The notes under the pieces are model-generated. The model was not told where the DNA came from. It saw nothing but the letters and a program-made list of their open reading frames with translations, and ran no database searches. Positions 1-8,052 of a stretch of 64,000 nt of DNA are shown here, piece after piece. Every line of letters starts with the position of its first letter. Position 1 is the stretch's first letter. Where the stretch lies: the NCBI RefSeq assembly GCF_000613185.1, contig NZ_CCBB010000001.1:1116001-1180000 (forward strand). The letters are read 5' to 3'. This DNA comes from Mycolicibacterium cosmeticum (GTDB taxonomy: Bacteria > Actinomycetota > Actinomycetes > Mycobacteriales > Mycobacteriaceae). The translations under genes were made by a program, and so were the position numbers.

Positions 1-131
1 CAGGGCTCGTCCACCGGCCCGCCGTAGGCCTCGACCTCGACGATCGTGGCGACCACGCCGCGACTGCTCAGTTGCGCGCCCAGCAACAACCGTGCCGCGG
101 TCACCGGGTCCACCGCCAGCGCATCGGCCAA
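1..131 (-). CDS. mpg: 3-methyladenine DNA glycosylase, N-terminal part (partial)
   Basis: Only the first 43 or so codons are inside the window. The reading frame contains [14 protein letters not shown] followed by [13 protein letters not shown], the N-terminal signature of the AAG/MPG family, which excises alkylated purines in base excision repair. The TTG start at 131 gives a protein beginning [10 protein letters not shown], close in length to the M. tuberculosis Rv1688 N-terminus as I remember it. In-frame ATGs at 176 and 206 lie inside a 30-base tandem repeat and would add a repeated arginine/glutamate-rich tail. The gene is divergent from an ABC operon, the same arrangement as Rv1688/Rv1687c. 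Family is fairly sure, exact start is not. Confidence 0.75.
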   Translation of the reverse strand, partial: MADALAVDPVTAARLLLGAQLSSRGVVATIVEVEAYGGPVDEP

Positions 132-150
132 CGCCCTGTCGACCGAGTCC

Positions 151-240
151 CCTCGCTCCGCTCGCCCTGCGCCCATCCCCCGTCGCTCCGCTCGCCCTGC
201 GCCCATCCCCCCTCGCTCCGCTCGCCCCACGACTCCGCAT
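151..240. repeat. 30-base tandem repeat, three copies, 5' of mpg
   Basis: Three consecutive 30-base units (151-180, 181-210, 211-240) share the core TCGCTCCGCTCGCCC. The first two are nearly identical and the third diverges in its second half. The period is a multiple of three, so an upstream start of mpg would read it as an in-frame repeated peptide. The same core with the same 30-base period occurs at 37281-37362, also at the 5' end of a minus-strand gene. Confidence 0.85.
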
Positions 241-253
241 TGTGCCCGGCCCC

Positions 254-282
254 TTGACACCGACGCACAGCGGGCGCAGTAT
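254..282 (+). promoter_or_regulatory. Promoter of the ABC exporter/TetR operon
   Basis: A perfect TTGACA -35 lies at 254-259. After a 17-base spacer a weak -10, CAGTAT, lies at 277-282. The predicted transcription start falls at about 289-290, on the ATG at 290, so the message would be leaderless. The -10 end overlaps the left arm of the palindrome at 281-314. Confidence 0.5.
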
Positions 283-314
283 TCATCACATGATGACTTC
301 ATCGAATGATGAAT
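281..314. promoter_or_regulatory. Two-tier palindrome, likely TetR operator
   Basis: Outer arms ATTCATCA (281-288) and TGATGAAT (307-314) are perfect inverted repeats. Inner arms GATGA (292-296) and TCATC (299-303) share the same centre at 297/298. The element covers the predicted transcription start and first codons of an operon whose third gene encodes a TetR-type repressor, so autorepression through this site is the simplest reading. Confidence 0.6.
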
Positions 315-1045
315 TTTCCGGACGGGACGCCGAGCCGGCGGTCCGCATCGAGAAACTCCAGGTGACCCGCGGTAAGCGCCACGCCGTGCGGGACCTGTCC
401 GTGCAGATTTCGCGCGGCACCATCACCGGGCTGCTGGGGCCCTCGGGCTGCGGGAAGACCACCCTGATGCGGGCCATCGTCGGCACCCAGATCGTCGCGT
501 CGGGATCGGTGACGGTGCTGGGCCATCCCGCCGGCTCCCCCGAATTACGCCACCGGGTCGGCTATGTCACCCAGGACGCCACCATCTACCGCGACCTGCG
601 GGTCATCGACAACGCCCGCTACTTCGCCGCCCTGTACGGCACCGACGCACAGGCCGCCGAGGACGCGATCGCCGCGGTAGGCCTGACCGATCATCGAAAT
701 GCCCTGTGCGACAACCTCTCCGGCGGTCAGCGCACCCGGGTGTCACTGGCCTGCGCATTGGTGTCGCATCCGGACCTGCTGGTGCTCGACGAGCCGACCG
801 TCGGACTGGACCCGGTGCTGCGCGTCGATCTCTGGGTGCAGTTCCATCAGCTGGCCCGAGCCGGAACCACCCTGCTGGTCTCCAGCCATGTCATGGACGA
901 GGCCGACCACTGCGGCGACCTGCTGCTCATGCGAGAAGGCCGGCTGCTCGCCCACACCACCCCCACCCGATTGCGAGAGGACACAGGATGTTCGTCACTG
1001 GAGGAAGCGTTCCTGTCCGTCATCCGGCACAGCACCGCAGCCTGA
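290..1045 (+). CDS. ABC transporter ATP-binding protein (Rv1687c-like)
   Basis: A 251-residue nucleotide-binding subunit of a drug/lipid-type exporter. In order it has Walker [10 protein letters not shown], a Q-loop at GYVTQD, the signature [12 protein letters not shown], Walker [14 protein letters not shown] and the H-loop SSHVMDEA. The start is the first of two adjacent ATGs (290, 293), directly after a TTGACA promoter; the open frame extends further upstream but only through repeat DNA. The 3' end overlaps the permease gene by 58 bases. It should energise the membrane subunit that follows. Substrate is unknown; the TetR partner suggests a toxic or signalling small molecule. Confidence 0.85.
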   Translation: MMTSSNDEFSGRDAEPAVRIEKLQVTRGKRHAVRDLSVQISRGTITGLLGPSGCGKTTLMRAIVGTQIVASGSVTVLGHPAGSPELRHRVGYVTQDATIYRDLRVIDNARYFAALYGTDAQAAEDAIAAVGLTDHRNALCDNLSGGQRTRVSLACALVSHPDLLVLDEPTVGLDPVLRVDLWVQFHQLARAGTTLLVSSHVMDEADHCGDLLLMREGRLLAHTTPTRLREDTGCSSLEEAFLSVIRHSTAA

Positions 1046-1824
1046 AAAGGCCGAGCAGGCTGAGCCCGCGGGCGTACCTGGCCACCACCGGCCGGATCCT
1101 GCACCAACTGGCCGGCGACCACCGCAGCGTGGCGATGATCGTCGTGGTGCCCACGCTGATCATCACGCTGATGTACTTCATGTTCGACAGAGTTTCCCGC
1201 GGTCCGCACCTTCCTGGCACGCCGTCGCCGTTCAACAACGCCTGCCTGATCATGCTCGGCGTCTTCCCGCTGATCGTGATGTTCCTGATCACCTCGATCA
1301 CCATGCAGCGCGAACGGGTGTCGGGCACGCTCGAACGGATCCTGACCACGCCGCTGCGCCGGTTCGACCTGCTCGCCGCCTACGGCACGGCGTTCTCCAT
1401 CGCCGCGGCCGTCCAGGCCACGCTGGCCTGTGTGGTGGCGTTCTGGCTGCTGGGTTTCGACACCGCGGGCAGCCCGGCGCTGGTGTTCCTCATCGCCATC
1501 GTCAACGCGGTCCTCGGGGTGGGCCTGGGCCTGTTGTGCAGCGCGTTCGCCCGCACCGAGTTCCAGGCCGTGCAGTTCATGCCCGTGGTCATCGCCCCGC
1601 AGCTGCTGCTGTGCGGCATCATCGTGCCACGCGAGGTGCTGCCCGAATGGCTGCAGTGGATCAGCAATGTGCTGCCGGCCAGCTACGCTCTGGAAGCACT
1701 GCAACAGGTCGGCGCGTACAGCGAACCCACGGCAATCGCGGTCCGCGATATCGCTGTGGTCATCGGGTTCGCGATCATGGCCCTGGCGCTGGCAGCGGCG
1801 ACACTTCGGCGCCGTACCCCATGA
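988..1824 (+). CDS. ABC-2 type transporter permease (Rv1686c-like)
   Basis: A 278-residue membrane subunit of the ABC-2 export family. About six hydrophobic segments are visible: one near residues 45-65, two in the 90-150 stretch, a long pair around 150-200, and a C-terminal one before the charged tail LRRRTP. The segment RERVSGTLERILTTPLRR is the cytosolic coupling motif usual in drug-resistance ABC-2 permeases such as DrrB. The start ATG at 988 lies inside the ATPase gene, so translation is coupled. An internal start nearer residue 20 is possible, because the homologue I recall begins close to SRLSPR. Confidence 0.8.
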   Translation: MFVTGGSVPVRHPAQHRSLKRPSRLSPRAYLATTGRILHQLAGDHRSVAMIVVVPTLIITLMYFMFDRVSRGPHLPGTPSPFNNACLIMLGVFPLIVMFLITSITMQRERVSGTLERILTTPLRRFDLLAAYGTAFSIAAAVQATLACVVAFWLLGFDTAGSPALVFLIAIVNAVLGVGLGLLCSAFARTEFQAVQFMPVVIAPQLLLCGIIVPREVLPEWLQWISNVLPASYALEALQQVGAYSEPTAIAVRDIAVVIGFAIMALALAAATLRRRTP

Positions 1825-1831
1825 GGAGAAC

Positions 1832-2449
1832 GTGACCGCCCACAAGACCGAACCCAAACGCCCCGGGCGCCCGCCCGGGGCGTCCGACACCCGCGAGCGC
1901 ATCCTGGCAAGTGCCCGGGAGTTGTTCGCCCGCAACGGTTTCGACAAGACCTCGATCCGTGCGATCGCGACGGCCGCCGGCGTGGACGGCGCCCTGGTGC
2001 ACCACTACTACGGCACCAAACAGCAACTGTTCGCCGCCGCCATCCAGATCCCGATCGACCCGATGCAGGTGATCGGACCGCTGCGTGAGACCCCGGTGGA
2101 CGAGATCGGCCTGATGCTGCCGTCGCTGCTGCTGCCGCTGTGGGATTCGGAGATCGGCAAGGGTCTCATCGCGACACTGCGCTCGATTCTCGGCGGCGCC
2201 GACGTGAGCCTGGTGCGCTCGTTCCTGCAGGAGGTGATCGCCGTCGAGGTCGGCTCCCGGGTGGACAACCCGCCGGGCTCGGGGCCGATCCGGGTGCAAT
2301 TCGTGGCATCCCAGTTGGTCGGCGTGGTGGTGGCCCGCTACATCCTGGAGCTGGAGCCGTTCGCGTCGCTGCCGCCCGAGGCGATCGCCAAGACGATCGC
2401 GCCCAACCTGCAGCGTTATCTCACCGGGGAACTGCCGAGCCTGAGCTGA
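1832..2449 (+). CDS. TetR family transcriptional regulator (Rv1685c-like)
   Basis: A 205-residue repressor. The N-terminal helix-turn-helix is clear: TRERILASARELFARNGFDK, then TSIRAIATAAGVDGALVHHYYGTKQQLF, the canonical TetR_N pattern ending in the YY-K-LF helix. The C-terminal ligand domain is not assignable. The GTG start at 1832 follows a good GAGGAGA ribosome site and lies 7 bases after the permease stop, so it is the third gene of the exporter operon. It most likely binds the palindrome at 281-314 and is released by a substrate of the exporter. The last 29 bases overlap the convergent small gene on the other strand. Confidence 0.88.
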   Translation: MTAHKTEPKRPGRPPGASDTRERILASARELFARNGFDKTSIRAIATAAGVDGALVHHYYGTKQQLFAAAIQIPIDPMQVIGPLRETPVDEIGLMLPSLLLPLWDSEIGKGLIATLRSILGGADVSLVRSFLQEVIAVEVGSRVDNPPGSGPIRVQFVASQLVGVVVARYILELEPFASLPPEAIAKTIAPNLQRYLTGELPSLS

Positions 2450-2636
2450 CCAGGCGGTCGTGCTCGGCCTCGTCGGTCACCGCGACGGCTTCGTCGATCA
2501 GCAGCACCGGGATGTCGTCGACGATCGGATATGAGCGCCGCAACCTCGGGTTGTACAGGCACTCGCCGGCGACGTACAGCAGCGGTCCGTGATCCTGCGG
2601 GCAGACCAGGATGCTCAGCAGTTTGGAATCGACCAC
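2421..2636 (-). CDS. Trm112/UPF0434-like small protein (Rv1684-like)
   Basis: A 71-residue protein beginning MVDSKLLSILVCPQDHGPL and carrying YPIVDDIPVLL, the conserved core of the Trm112/YcaR family. Family members are small zinc-ribbon-like proteins, some of which activate methyltransferases. Here only the first cysteine of the usual pairs is visible, so zinc binding is doubtful. Position next to the TetR gene matches M. tuberculosis Rv1684. Its 3' end overlaps the TetR gene by 29 bases in convergent orientation. Confidence 0.75.
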   Translation of the reverse strand: MVDSKLLSILVCPQDHGPLLYVAGECLYNPRLRRSYPIVDDIPVLLIDEAVAVTDEAEHDRLVSSGSAVPR

Positions 2637-2645
2637 GACCGCAGG

Positions 2646-3083
2646 TTATCCGCCACCCAGCGGTGGGCCGCTGACGGTGAAGTTGCCGAAAACGCTGTCG
2701 TTGTCCGGGTTGTAGGTGTTGATCCCGATCGTGGTCGGGTTGGACGGCTGGACCGTGCGCGCCTGCGTCTTGCGCTGGAAATCCACCGTCGCCTTGAGCG
2801 CGTTGATCAACGGAACCTGGTTCGGCCGCTTGTCCAAGCCGTCCTTGAGGTCGGCGTAGTTGCCCTTGGACGGCATGAAGCCGAGCGCCCGCAGCTTGAG
2901 CGCATCGTGGATCAGATTGGAGATCTGACCGCCACCGGCGCCGGTGTCGTACTCGGCGGCAATATCGTCGAGCACGTCGGCGCTGGCGATCCCGGATCCG
3001 AAAGCGGCCATCAAGCCGGTCGCCACCGCGACACCTGCGATCGCGCGCCGCCAGCCGGTCGCCCGCGTTGACTCCGGTGCCAT
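2646..3083 (-). CDS. Secreted protein of unknown function
   Basis: A 145-residue protein with an N-terminal arginine pair, a hydrophobic stretch (AGVAVATGLMAAF) and an ASA-D signal-peptidase site near residue 30. The mature part begins DVLDDIAAEYDTG, contains a basic helical stretch and ends in a glycine/proline tail. The start at 3083 was chosen because GGAGG lies 7 bases upstream; a longer frame to 3149 would place 22 non-signal-like residues before it. I do not recognise the family. It probably acts outside the cytoplasm. It lies 9 bases upstream of the Trm112-like gene on the same strand and could share its transcript. Confidence 0.72.
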   Translation of the reverse strand: MAPESTRATGWRRAIAGVAVATGLMAAFGSGIASADVLDDIAAEYDTGAGGGQISNLIHDALKLRALGFMPSKGNYADLKDGLDKRPNQVPLINALKATVDFQRKTQARTVQPSNPTTIGINTYNPDNDSVFGNFTVSGPPLGGG

Positions 3084-3145
3084 AGATCCTCCATTGCGTT
3101 GCGTCGTCACGGGGAGCCTAACAGCGTCGTGGGGGCCGGGCACCG

Positions 3146-6145
3146 TCAAAGATCCCCGAGCTCGGCACGGACCGCCGCCGTCAGGCGCTTGTACTGACTC
3201 GTATCGGCGTCGAAATACCAGGCGTTACGCGACGCCTTGGGGACGCCAGCCGCCCGCAGCGGGCCGACCATCGGCCGGTAGGACGCACTGAGCGTCATGC
3301 GCGGTGTCACGTACACGATGTCCGGGCCGGCGCCGACGGGCAGCGCCGCCAGCGCGTCGTTGAGCTCGGCGCTGGGCACACTGCCACCCGGCCGCAGCGC
3401 CACCGCCGTCACCGCCAGGCAGCGCTGCGGCAGGTCGAGGCTGTAGGTGACGGCCAGGTCGACCGACTCCACCTGGCTGACGGCGTCGTTGACCGCGGCG
3501 GTGAAGACCGGACCGCGCGGGGTGCGGATCACGGCGCTGCGGTTGTCGACGAACCAATAGTCACCGTCCTCGTCGCGGCGGAACAGCGACTCGGTGGACA
3601 CCCAGGTATCCGCGGCGGCGAAAACGCCCCGCTTGACCGAGGCCGTCGGATCGACCGGGCCGCGCGGCTGCGCGAGCAGCACGCCCACCTCGTTGGCCTG
3701 CGCCAGCCGCACGAAACCGTGGTCGTCCTCCAGGATCAGATCGTCATCGGCGTCGTAGGCCGCCAGCTGCACCCGGCCACCGCCGGGCAGCGGCCGGCCC
3801 TTGCTGCCGAACTTCGCGCCGGACACGTTGGCCAGCACCGCCTGCCCGTCGGTGGTGGCGAAGAACTCCACCACGTGCGCCGGATCGAACACCTCGACCA
3901 CCCGGCGCCACAGCCCCGTCGGCATACCGGACCCGATGAACAACCGCACCGGGTGGCTCCCGGACAGCCGGAACGCCGGATCGTCGATCACCTCACCGAG
4001 CATCGCCCAGGTGTAGGACACCACCGTCACCCCGTACTGCCGGATCTCGTGCAGGAAACGGTCCGGGGACAGCCCCCGGGACAGCGCGATGCGGGCCCCG
4101 CCGACGACGGCGCCGCCGAGACTGACCAACAGACCCGACTGATGGTGCAGCGGGGTCAGGCAGTAGACCGTGTCACGGTTGCTCAGGTTGGCGGCCGAGG
4201 CCGTGCCGAACGCCGAGAGCGCCCACCGGAAGTTGGTGATCTGGCGGGCCACCAACTGGCCGCCCGCACTCGCGAACGCGACGTAGGCCAGATCGCGGGC
4301 GAATCCCGGGTTCGGCTTGTACCAGCCGGGCAGGATGACCTTGTCCGGGTCGATCTGCTCCATGTCCACCACGTCGTCCGCGTCACTCGGCAGATGCAGG
4401 TCACGCGATTCACCGCCACCGAGCACCAACACCCGGATGCCCAGGCCGCGGGCCACCTCCAGGTTGCCGGGATCGGCGAGCACGTCGGCGATCCCGGCGA
4501 TCCGGACCACCTCGGTCAGGTCGGCGTCCGGCGGGATCAGCACCGCCACCGCACCGAGCCGGGACAGCGCGGCGATGGCCACCAGCGCACTGGGGCGGGT
4601 TTCCATCAGCACACCGACGCGGACGCCTTGCCGGATGCCCACCCCGATCAGGCCGCGCACCACGTTGTTGACCCGGCGGTCCACCGCCTCGTAGGTGTGC
4701 ACCCGTCCGTCGAAGAGCAGGAACTCGCCGTCCGGGTTGTTCTCGGCCTGTTCGGACATGATGCGGCCCAGCGAGATCCGGGTGTGATCGTTGATCTGCC
4801 CGAGGCGCGCCAGCCTGGGCAGCGTGCGGGCGGTCTCCACCGCCAGCGTCCGCGCCGACTTCTGCGCTGCCACAACGGCATCCGCCGCTGTGCGGGCCAG
4901 ACCGAACGCCACCTCGGTGGCCGCCGCGGTGCCCGCCGCCACCCGGGAGGCCAGTGGGACACCGCTTTCGGTGGCCGCGGTCGCCGGGCGGTGCGCCATC
5001 GGGACGACATCCTCGGGCAACGGCCCTTCGCCGTTGCGCCACTTGACCCACGCGGCGACCGTCGGCCAGGTCTGGGTTGCGGCCTTCGAACCGACAACCA
5101 GGCCGAAATGCCCTGCCCTGATCAGATATTCGTACACATCGGCCTTGGGCGCCGCGCCTTTGATGCCGCGCACCGCGGCCGGCTGGCCGATGTCGTCGAC
5201 CTCGCCCACCACCGCCAGGATCGGGCAGTCGATATCGGCGAGGGTCACCAGATCACCGCGGATGGAGAATCCGCCGGACATCATCCGGTTGTGGGCGATG
5301 AACTGCTTGAGCAGTTCCGAGATCGCGGGCCCGGACCACGCGATCCAGCCCTCCGAGTCCAGGAAGCGACGCTGCTGTTCGCGCGGCAGCAACGCCTCAC
5401 GATCGTGCAACTGCCGCAGGAAGTCCAGCCGGGCCTGCGCGGTCTTGAGCGGGTCGAGCATCTGAAAACCGGTGCGCGCCAACCAACCCGGGATGTCGAT
5501 ACGCGAAAATACGTGGTCGGCCATGAAGTTCGCCGCCACCGCACCCATATTGGGCGGGATACCCATCGGCAGCGCGGCCAACGTGTCGACCGGGGAACCG
5601 AAGGTGATGATGCTCGCCAGGTCCTGCGCCCGCCGGTAGGCCGCCGTCTGATAGCAGAACATGCCCCCCTGCGAATAGCCGGCCAGATGGACGTCGCGTT
5701 CGGTGACCTTCTTGACGGTGTCGATGGCCTCGCTGAGGGCCACCACGTGATCGGCGAGATTGCGCTGCATCCCGCCCTCGATCTGATCGGGTGACCCGAA
5801 ATCGATGACCCATGGGTCCAGACCGGCGTTGTGCAGGATGCCCGCCGCGCCGTCGGCCCGGGTCACGTCCCACATGTCGGCCGACATCATCATCGGGTGC
5901 ACCATGAGCACCGGCGGGCCGGGTGTCGCCGCGCCGGGCCGACTGTCCGGCGGAAAGTAGCGGCGCAGCTTGTACATCGGGACGCTCTCGATGATCTGGA
6001 ACGGTGAGGGCACCGCGCCGGTCTCCAGCCCGCCGTAGCGGAGCACCTCGATCCCGTTCTGCGCGGTGGCCAGAAGACGGCCGACCGGTCCGGTGATCAG
6101 TGAGAAATCGACCAACGCCCGCTCCCCTAACGCCTCATAGTCCAT
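3146..6145 (-). CDS. Alpha/beta hydrolase fused to acyl-CoA synthetase-like domain (Rv1683-like)
   Basis: A 999-residue two-domain protein of the Rv1683 type, implicated in lipid/triacylglycerol metabolism. Residues about 40-380 are an alpha/beta hydrolase resembling PHA synthases/depolymerases: nucleophile elbow GYSQGG (Ser about 158), acid in VVGEVDD, and histidine in RAGHFG. A hydrophobic helical linker follows. Residues about 480-999 resemble the AMP-forming acyl-CoA synthetase fold of the very-long-chain/FadD6 type. The usual YTSGTTG loop is degenerate (FASAGGQLVARQ), and the C-terminal TFK lysine region reads SYRP, so adenylation may be lost. The ATG at 6145 was preferred to one 12 codons upstream. 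Confidence 0.85.
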   Translation of the reverse strand: MDYEALGERALVDFSLITGPVGRLLATAQNGIEVLRYGGLETGAVPSPFQIIESVPMYKLRRYFPPDSRPGAATPGPPVLMVHPMMMSADMWDVTRADGAAGILHNAGLDPWVIDFGSPDQIEGGMQRNLADHVVALSEAIDTVKKVTERDVHLAGYSQGGMFCYQTAAYRRAQDLASIITFGSPVDTLAALPMGIPPNMGAVAANFMADHVFSRIDIPGWLARTGFQMLDPLKTAQARLDFLRQLHDREALLPREQQRRFLDSEGWIAWSGPAISELLKQFIAHNRMMSGGFSIRGDLVTLADIDCPILAVVGEVDDIGQPAAVRGIKGAAPKADVYEYLIRAGHFGLVVGSKAATQTWPTVAAWVKWRNGEGPLPEDVVPMAHRPATAATESGVPLASRVAAGTAAATEVAFGLARTAADAVVAAQKSARTLAVETARTLPRLARLGQINDHTRISLGRIMSEQAENNPDGEFLLFDGRVHTYEAVDRRVNNVVRGLIGVGIRQGVRVGVLMETRPSALVAIAALSRLGAVAVLIPPDADLTEVVRIAGIADVLADPGNLEVARGLGIRVLVLGGGESRDLHLPSDADDVVDMEQIDPDKVILPGWYKPNPGFARDLAYVAFASAGGQLVARQITNFRWALSAFGTASAANLSNRDTVYCLTPLHHQSGLLVSLGGAVVGGARIALSRGLSPDRFLHEIRQYGVTVVSYTWAMLGEVIDDPAFRLSGSHPVRLFIGSGMPTGLWRRVVEVFDPAHVVEFFATTDGQAVLANVSGAKFGSKGRPLPGGGRVQLAAYDADDDLILEDDHGFVRLAQANEVGVLLAQPRGPVDPTASVKRGVFAAADTWVSTESLFRRDEDGDYWFVDNRSAVIRTPRGPVFTAAVNDAVSQVESVDLAVTYSLDLPQRCLAVTAVALRPGGSVPSAELNDALAALPVGAGPDIVYVTPRMTLSASYRPMVGPLRAAGVPKASRNAWYFDADTSQYKRLTAAVRAELGDL

Positions 6146-6231
6146 TCCCCCGATGCCCCGGCCATCATGGCATAGCGGCACCGGGCGGCCACCGCGAATA
6201 TGGTGGGTGAATGTCCGGCCCGGCGCCCGCC

Positions 6232-6237
6232 TAGCCT
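6232..6237 (+). promoter_or_regulatory. -10 box of the ABC-F gene
   Basis: TAGCCT at 6232-6237 fits the mycobacterial TANNNT -10. The ATG at 6247 is 9 bases downstream, so the transcript would carry a leader of only two or three bases. No convincing -35 is visible. The gap 6146-6246 is the divergent control region shared with the Rv1683-like gene. Confidence 0.45.
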
Positions 6238-6246
6238 GGTGGGGAC

Positions 6247-8034
6247 ATGGCGCATCTTCTCGGGGCCGAGGCCCTTCATCTGGAATACCCCACCAAGGTC
6301 GTCTTCGACTCCGTCTCCCTGGGCGTGAACGAAGGTGACCGCATCGGCATCGTCGGTCGCAACGGCGACGGCAAATCCAGCCTGCTCGGCATGCTGGCCG
6401 GACGGGTGCGCCCCGACGGCGGCCGGGTCACCGTGCGGGGCGGGGTGCGCATCGGCGTCCTCGACCAGGCCGACACGCTGGACCCGACCGACACCGTCGG
6501 GCACGCGGTGGTCGGCGATGTTCCCGAGCACGAGTGGGCGGGCGACCCGCGCGGGCGCGACGTCATCGCCGGGCTGCTCGGCGACCTGGACTGGCAGGCG
6601 GTGCTGGGCACCCTGTCGGGTGGGCAGCGCCGGCGCGTCGCGCTGGCGCGGTTGCTGGCCGGCGATCATGACGTGCTGGCGCTCGACGAACCCACCAACC
6701 ATCTCGACGTGGAGGCCATCACCTGGCTGGCCGACCATCTGAAGCGAAGGTGGAGCGCCAACGCCGGCGGGCTGCTGGTGGTGACGCACGACCGCTGGTT
6801 CCTCGACGAGATCTGCACGACCACCTGGGAGGTGCACGACCGCATCGTCGAACCGTTCGAGGGCGGCTACGCCGCATACATCCTGCAGCGCGTGGAGCGG
6901 GACCGGCAGGCCGCCGCGGTGGAGGCGCGCCGGCAGAACCTGGCCCGCAAGGAACTGGCCTGGCTGCGCCGCGGCGCCCCGGCGCGGACCTCCAAGCCGA
7001 AGTTCCGCATCGACGCGGCCAACGCCCTGATCGCCGACGTTCCGGAGATCCGGGACAAGGTGGCACTGCAATCGCTGGCGGTCACCCGACTGGGCAAGCA
7101 GGTCGTCGATCTGCTCGACGCGTCGGTGAGCTACGACGGCCGCGAGGTGCTGCACGAGGTCGAATGGCGCATCGCCCCCGGCGAGCGCACCGGCATCCTG
7201 GGCGTCAACGGTGCGGGTAAATCCACGCTGCTGGGCCTGATCGACGGCACGGTGCAGCCGACCGCGGGCCGGGTGAAACGCGGCAAGACGGTGAAGGTGG
7301 CGGCGCTGACCCAGAGTGTGGACAAGCTCGCCGAGCATCTGGACGAGCCGGTGCGGGTGGTGCTGGCCCGGCTGGCCACCACCTACACGTTCGGGGCGGG
7401 TTCCAAGGCCCAGGAGCTGACCCCCAGCCAGCTGCTGGAGCGGCTCGGATTCGCCAGTGCGCAGCTGTCCACCCCGGTCAAGGACCTCTCCGGTGGTCAG
7501 CAGCGCCGGCTGCAGCTGCTGCTCATCCTGCTCGAGCAGCCCAACGTGCTGATCCTCGACGAGCCGACCAACGACCTGGACACCGACATGCTGGCGGCGA
7601 TGGAAGACCTGCTGGATTCCTGGCCGGGAACCTTGATCGTGGTGAGCCATGATCGGTATTTCCTGGAGCGGGTCACCGATCAGCAGTACGGCATCCTCGG
7701 CGGCCGGCTGCGCCACCTGCCCGGCGGCGTGGACGAGTATCTGCGGCTGCGGGCCGCGCACGCCGCCCAGACCGGTGCCGCGCCGGCGAAAACCGAGGCT
7801 CGGGAAGGGTTGTCGGGCGCCGATCTGCGGGCCGCGCAGAAGGAGATCGCCTCGATCGAGCGCCGGTTGGAGAAGCTGACCGGTCTGATCGACACCGCCC
7901 ACCACCGGCTTGCCGAGCACGATCAGGGCGATTACGAAGGGCTGCAACGGCTTACCGGTGAGCTGCGTGAGCTGGAAGCCGAGGTCGAACAGCTCGAGGA
8001 GAAGTGGCTGGAGCTCACCGAACAGCTGGGCTGA
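6247..8034 (+). CDS. ABC-F ATPase, Uup/EttA-like
   Basis: A 595-residue cytosolic protein with two ABC cassettes and no membrane segment. Cassette 1 has Walker A GRNGDGKSS, signature LSGGQRRR and Walker B LALDEPTNHLD. Cassette 2 has GVNGAGKST, LSGGQQRR and LILDEPTNDLD. The linker (about 215-265) is arginine-rich, as in ribosome-acting ABC-F factors. A C-terminal coiled coil (about 515-595) is typical of Uup-type members. ABC-F proteins act at the ribosomal E site in translation or antibiotic protection. M. tuberculosis carries two broken halves of such a gene (Rv1668c/Rv1667c) in this region, if I recall correctly; here it is intact. The next gene starts 18 bases downstream. Confidence 0.85.
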   Translation: MAHLLGAEALHLEYPTKVVFDSVSLGVNEGDRIGIVGRNGDGKSSLLGMLAGRVRPDGGRVTVRGGVRIGVLDQADTLDPTDTVGHAVVGDVPEHEWAGDPRGRDVIAGLLGDLDWQAVLGTLSGGQRRRVALARLLAGDHDVLALDEPTNHLDVEAITWLADHLKRRWSANAGGLLVVTHDRWFLDEICTTTWEVHDRIVEPFEGGYAAYILQRVERDRQAAAVEARRQNLARKELAWLRRGAPARTSKPKFRIDAANALIADVPEIRDKVALQSLAVTRLGKQVVDLLDASVSYDGREVLHEVEWRIAPGERTGILGVNGAGKSTLLGLIDGTVQPTAGRVKRGKTVKVAALTQSVDKLAEHLDEPVRVVLARLATTYTFGAGSKAQELTPSQLLERLGFASAQLSTPVKDLSGGQQRRLQLLLILLEQPNVLILDEPTNDLDTDMLAAMEDLLDSWPGTLIVVSHDRYFLERVTDQQYGILGGRLRHLPGGVDEYLRLRAAHAAQTGAAPAKTEAREGLSGADLRAAQKEIASIERRLEKLTGLIDTAHHRLAEHDQGDYEGLQRLTGELRELEAEVEQLEEKWLELTEQLG

Positions 8035-8052
8035 CCTCGCTACCATGAGGCG

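Noticed and set aside
151..240. CRISPR array
   Set aside because: Units are contiguous 30-base tandem repeats with no spacers, and there are no cas genes; the same holds for 37281-37362.
3719..5794. 691-codon plus-strand open frame
   Set aside because: Antisense to the Rv1683-like gene; composition (His/Arg/Gln-rich, no motif) is that of a GC-rich shadow frame.
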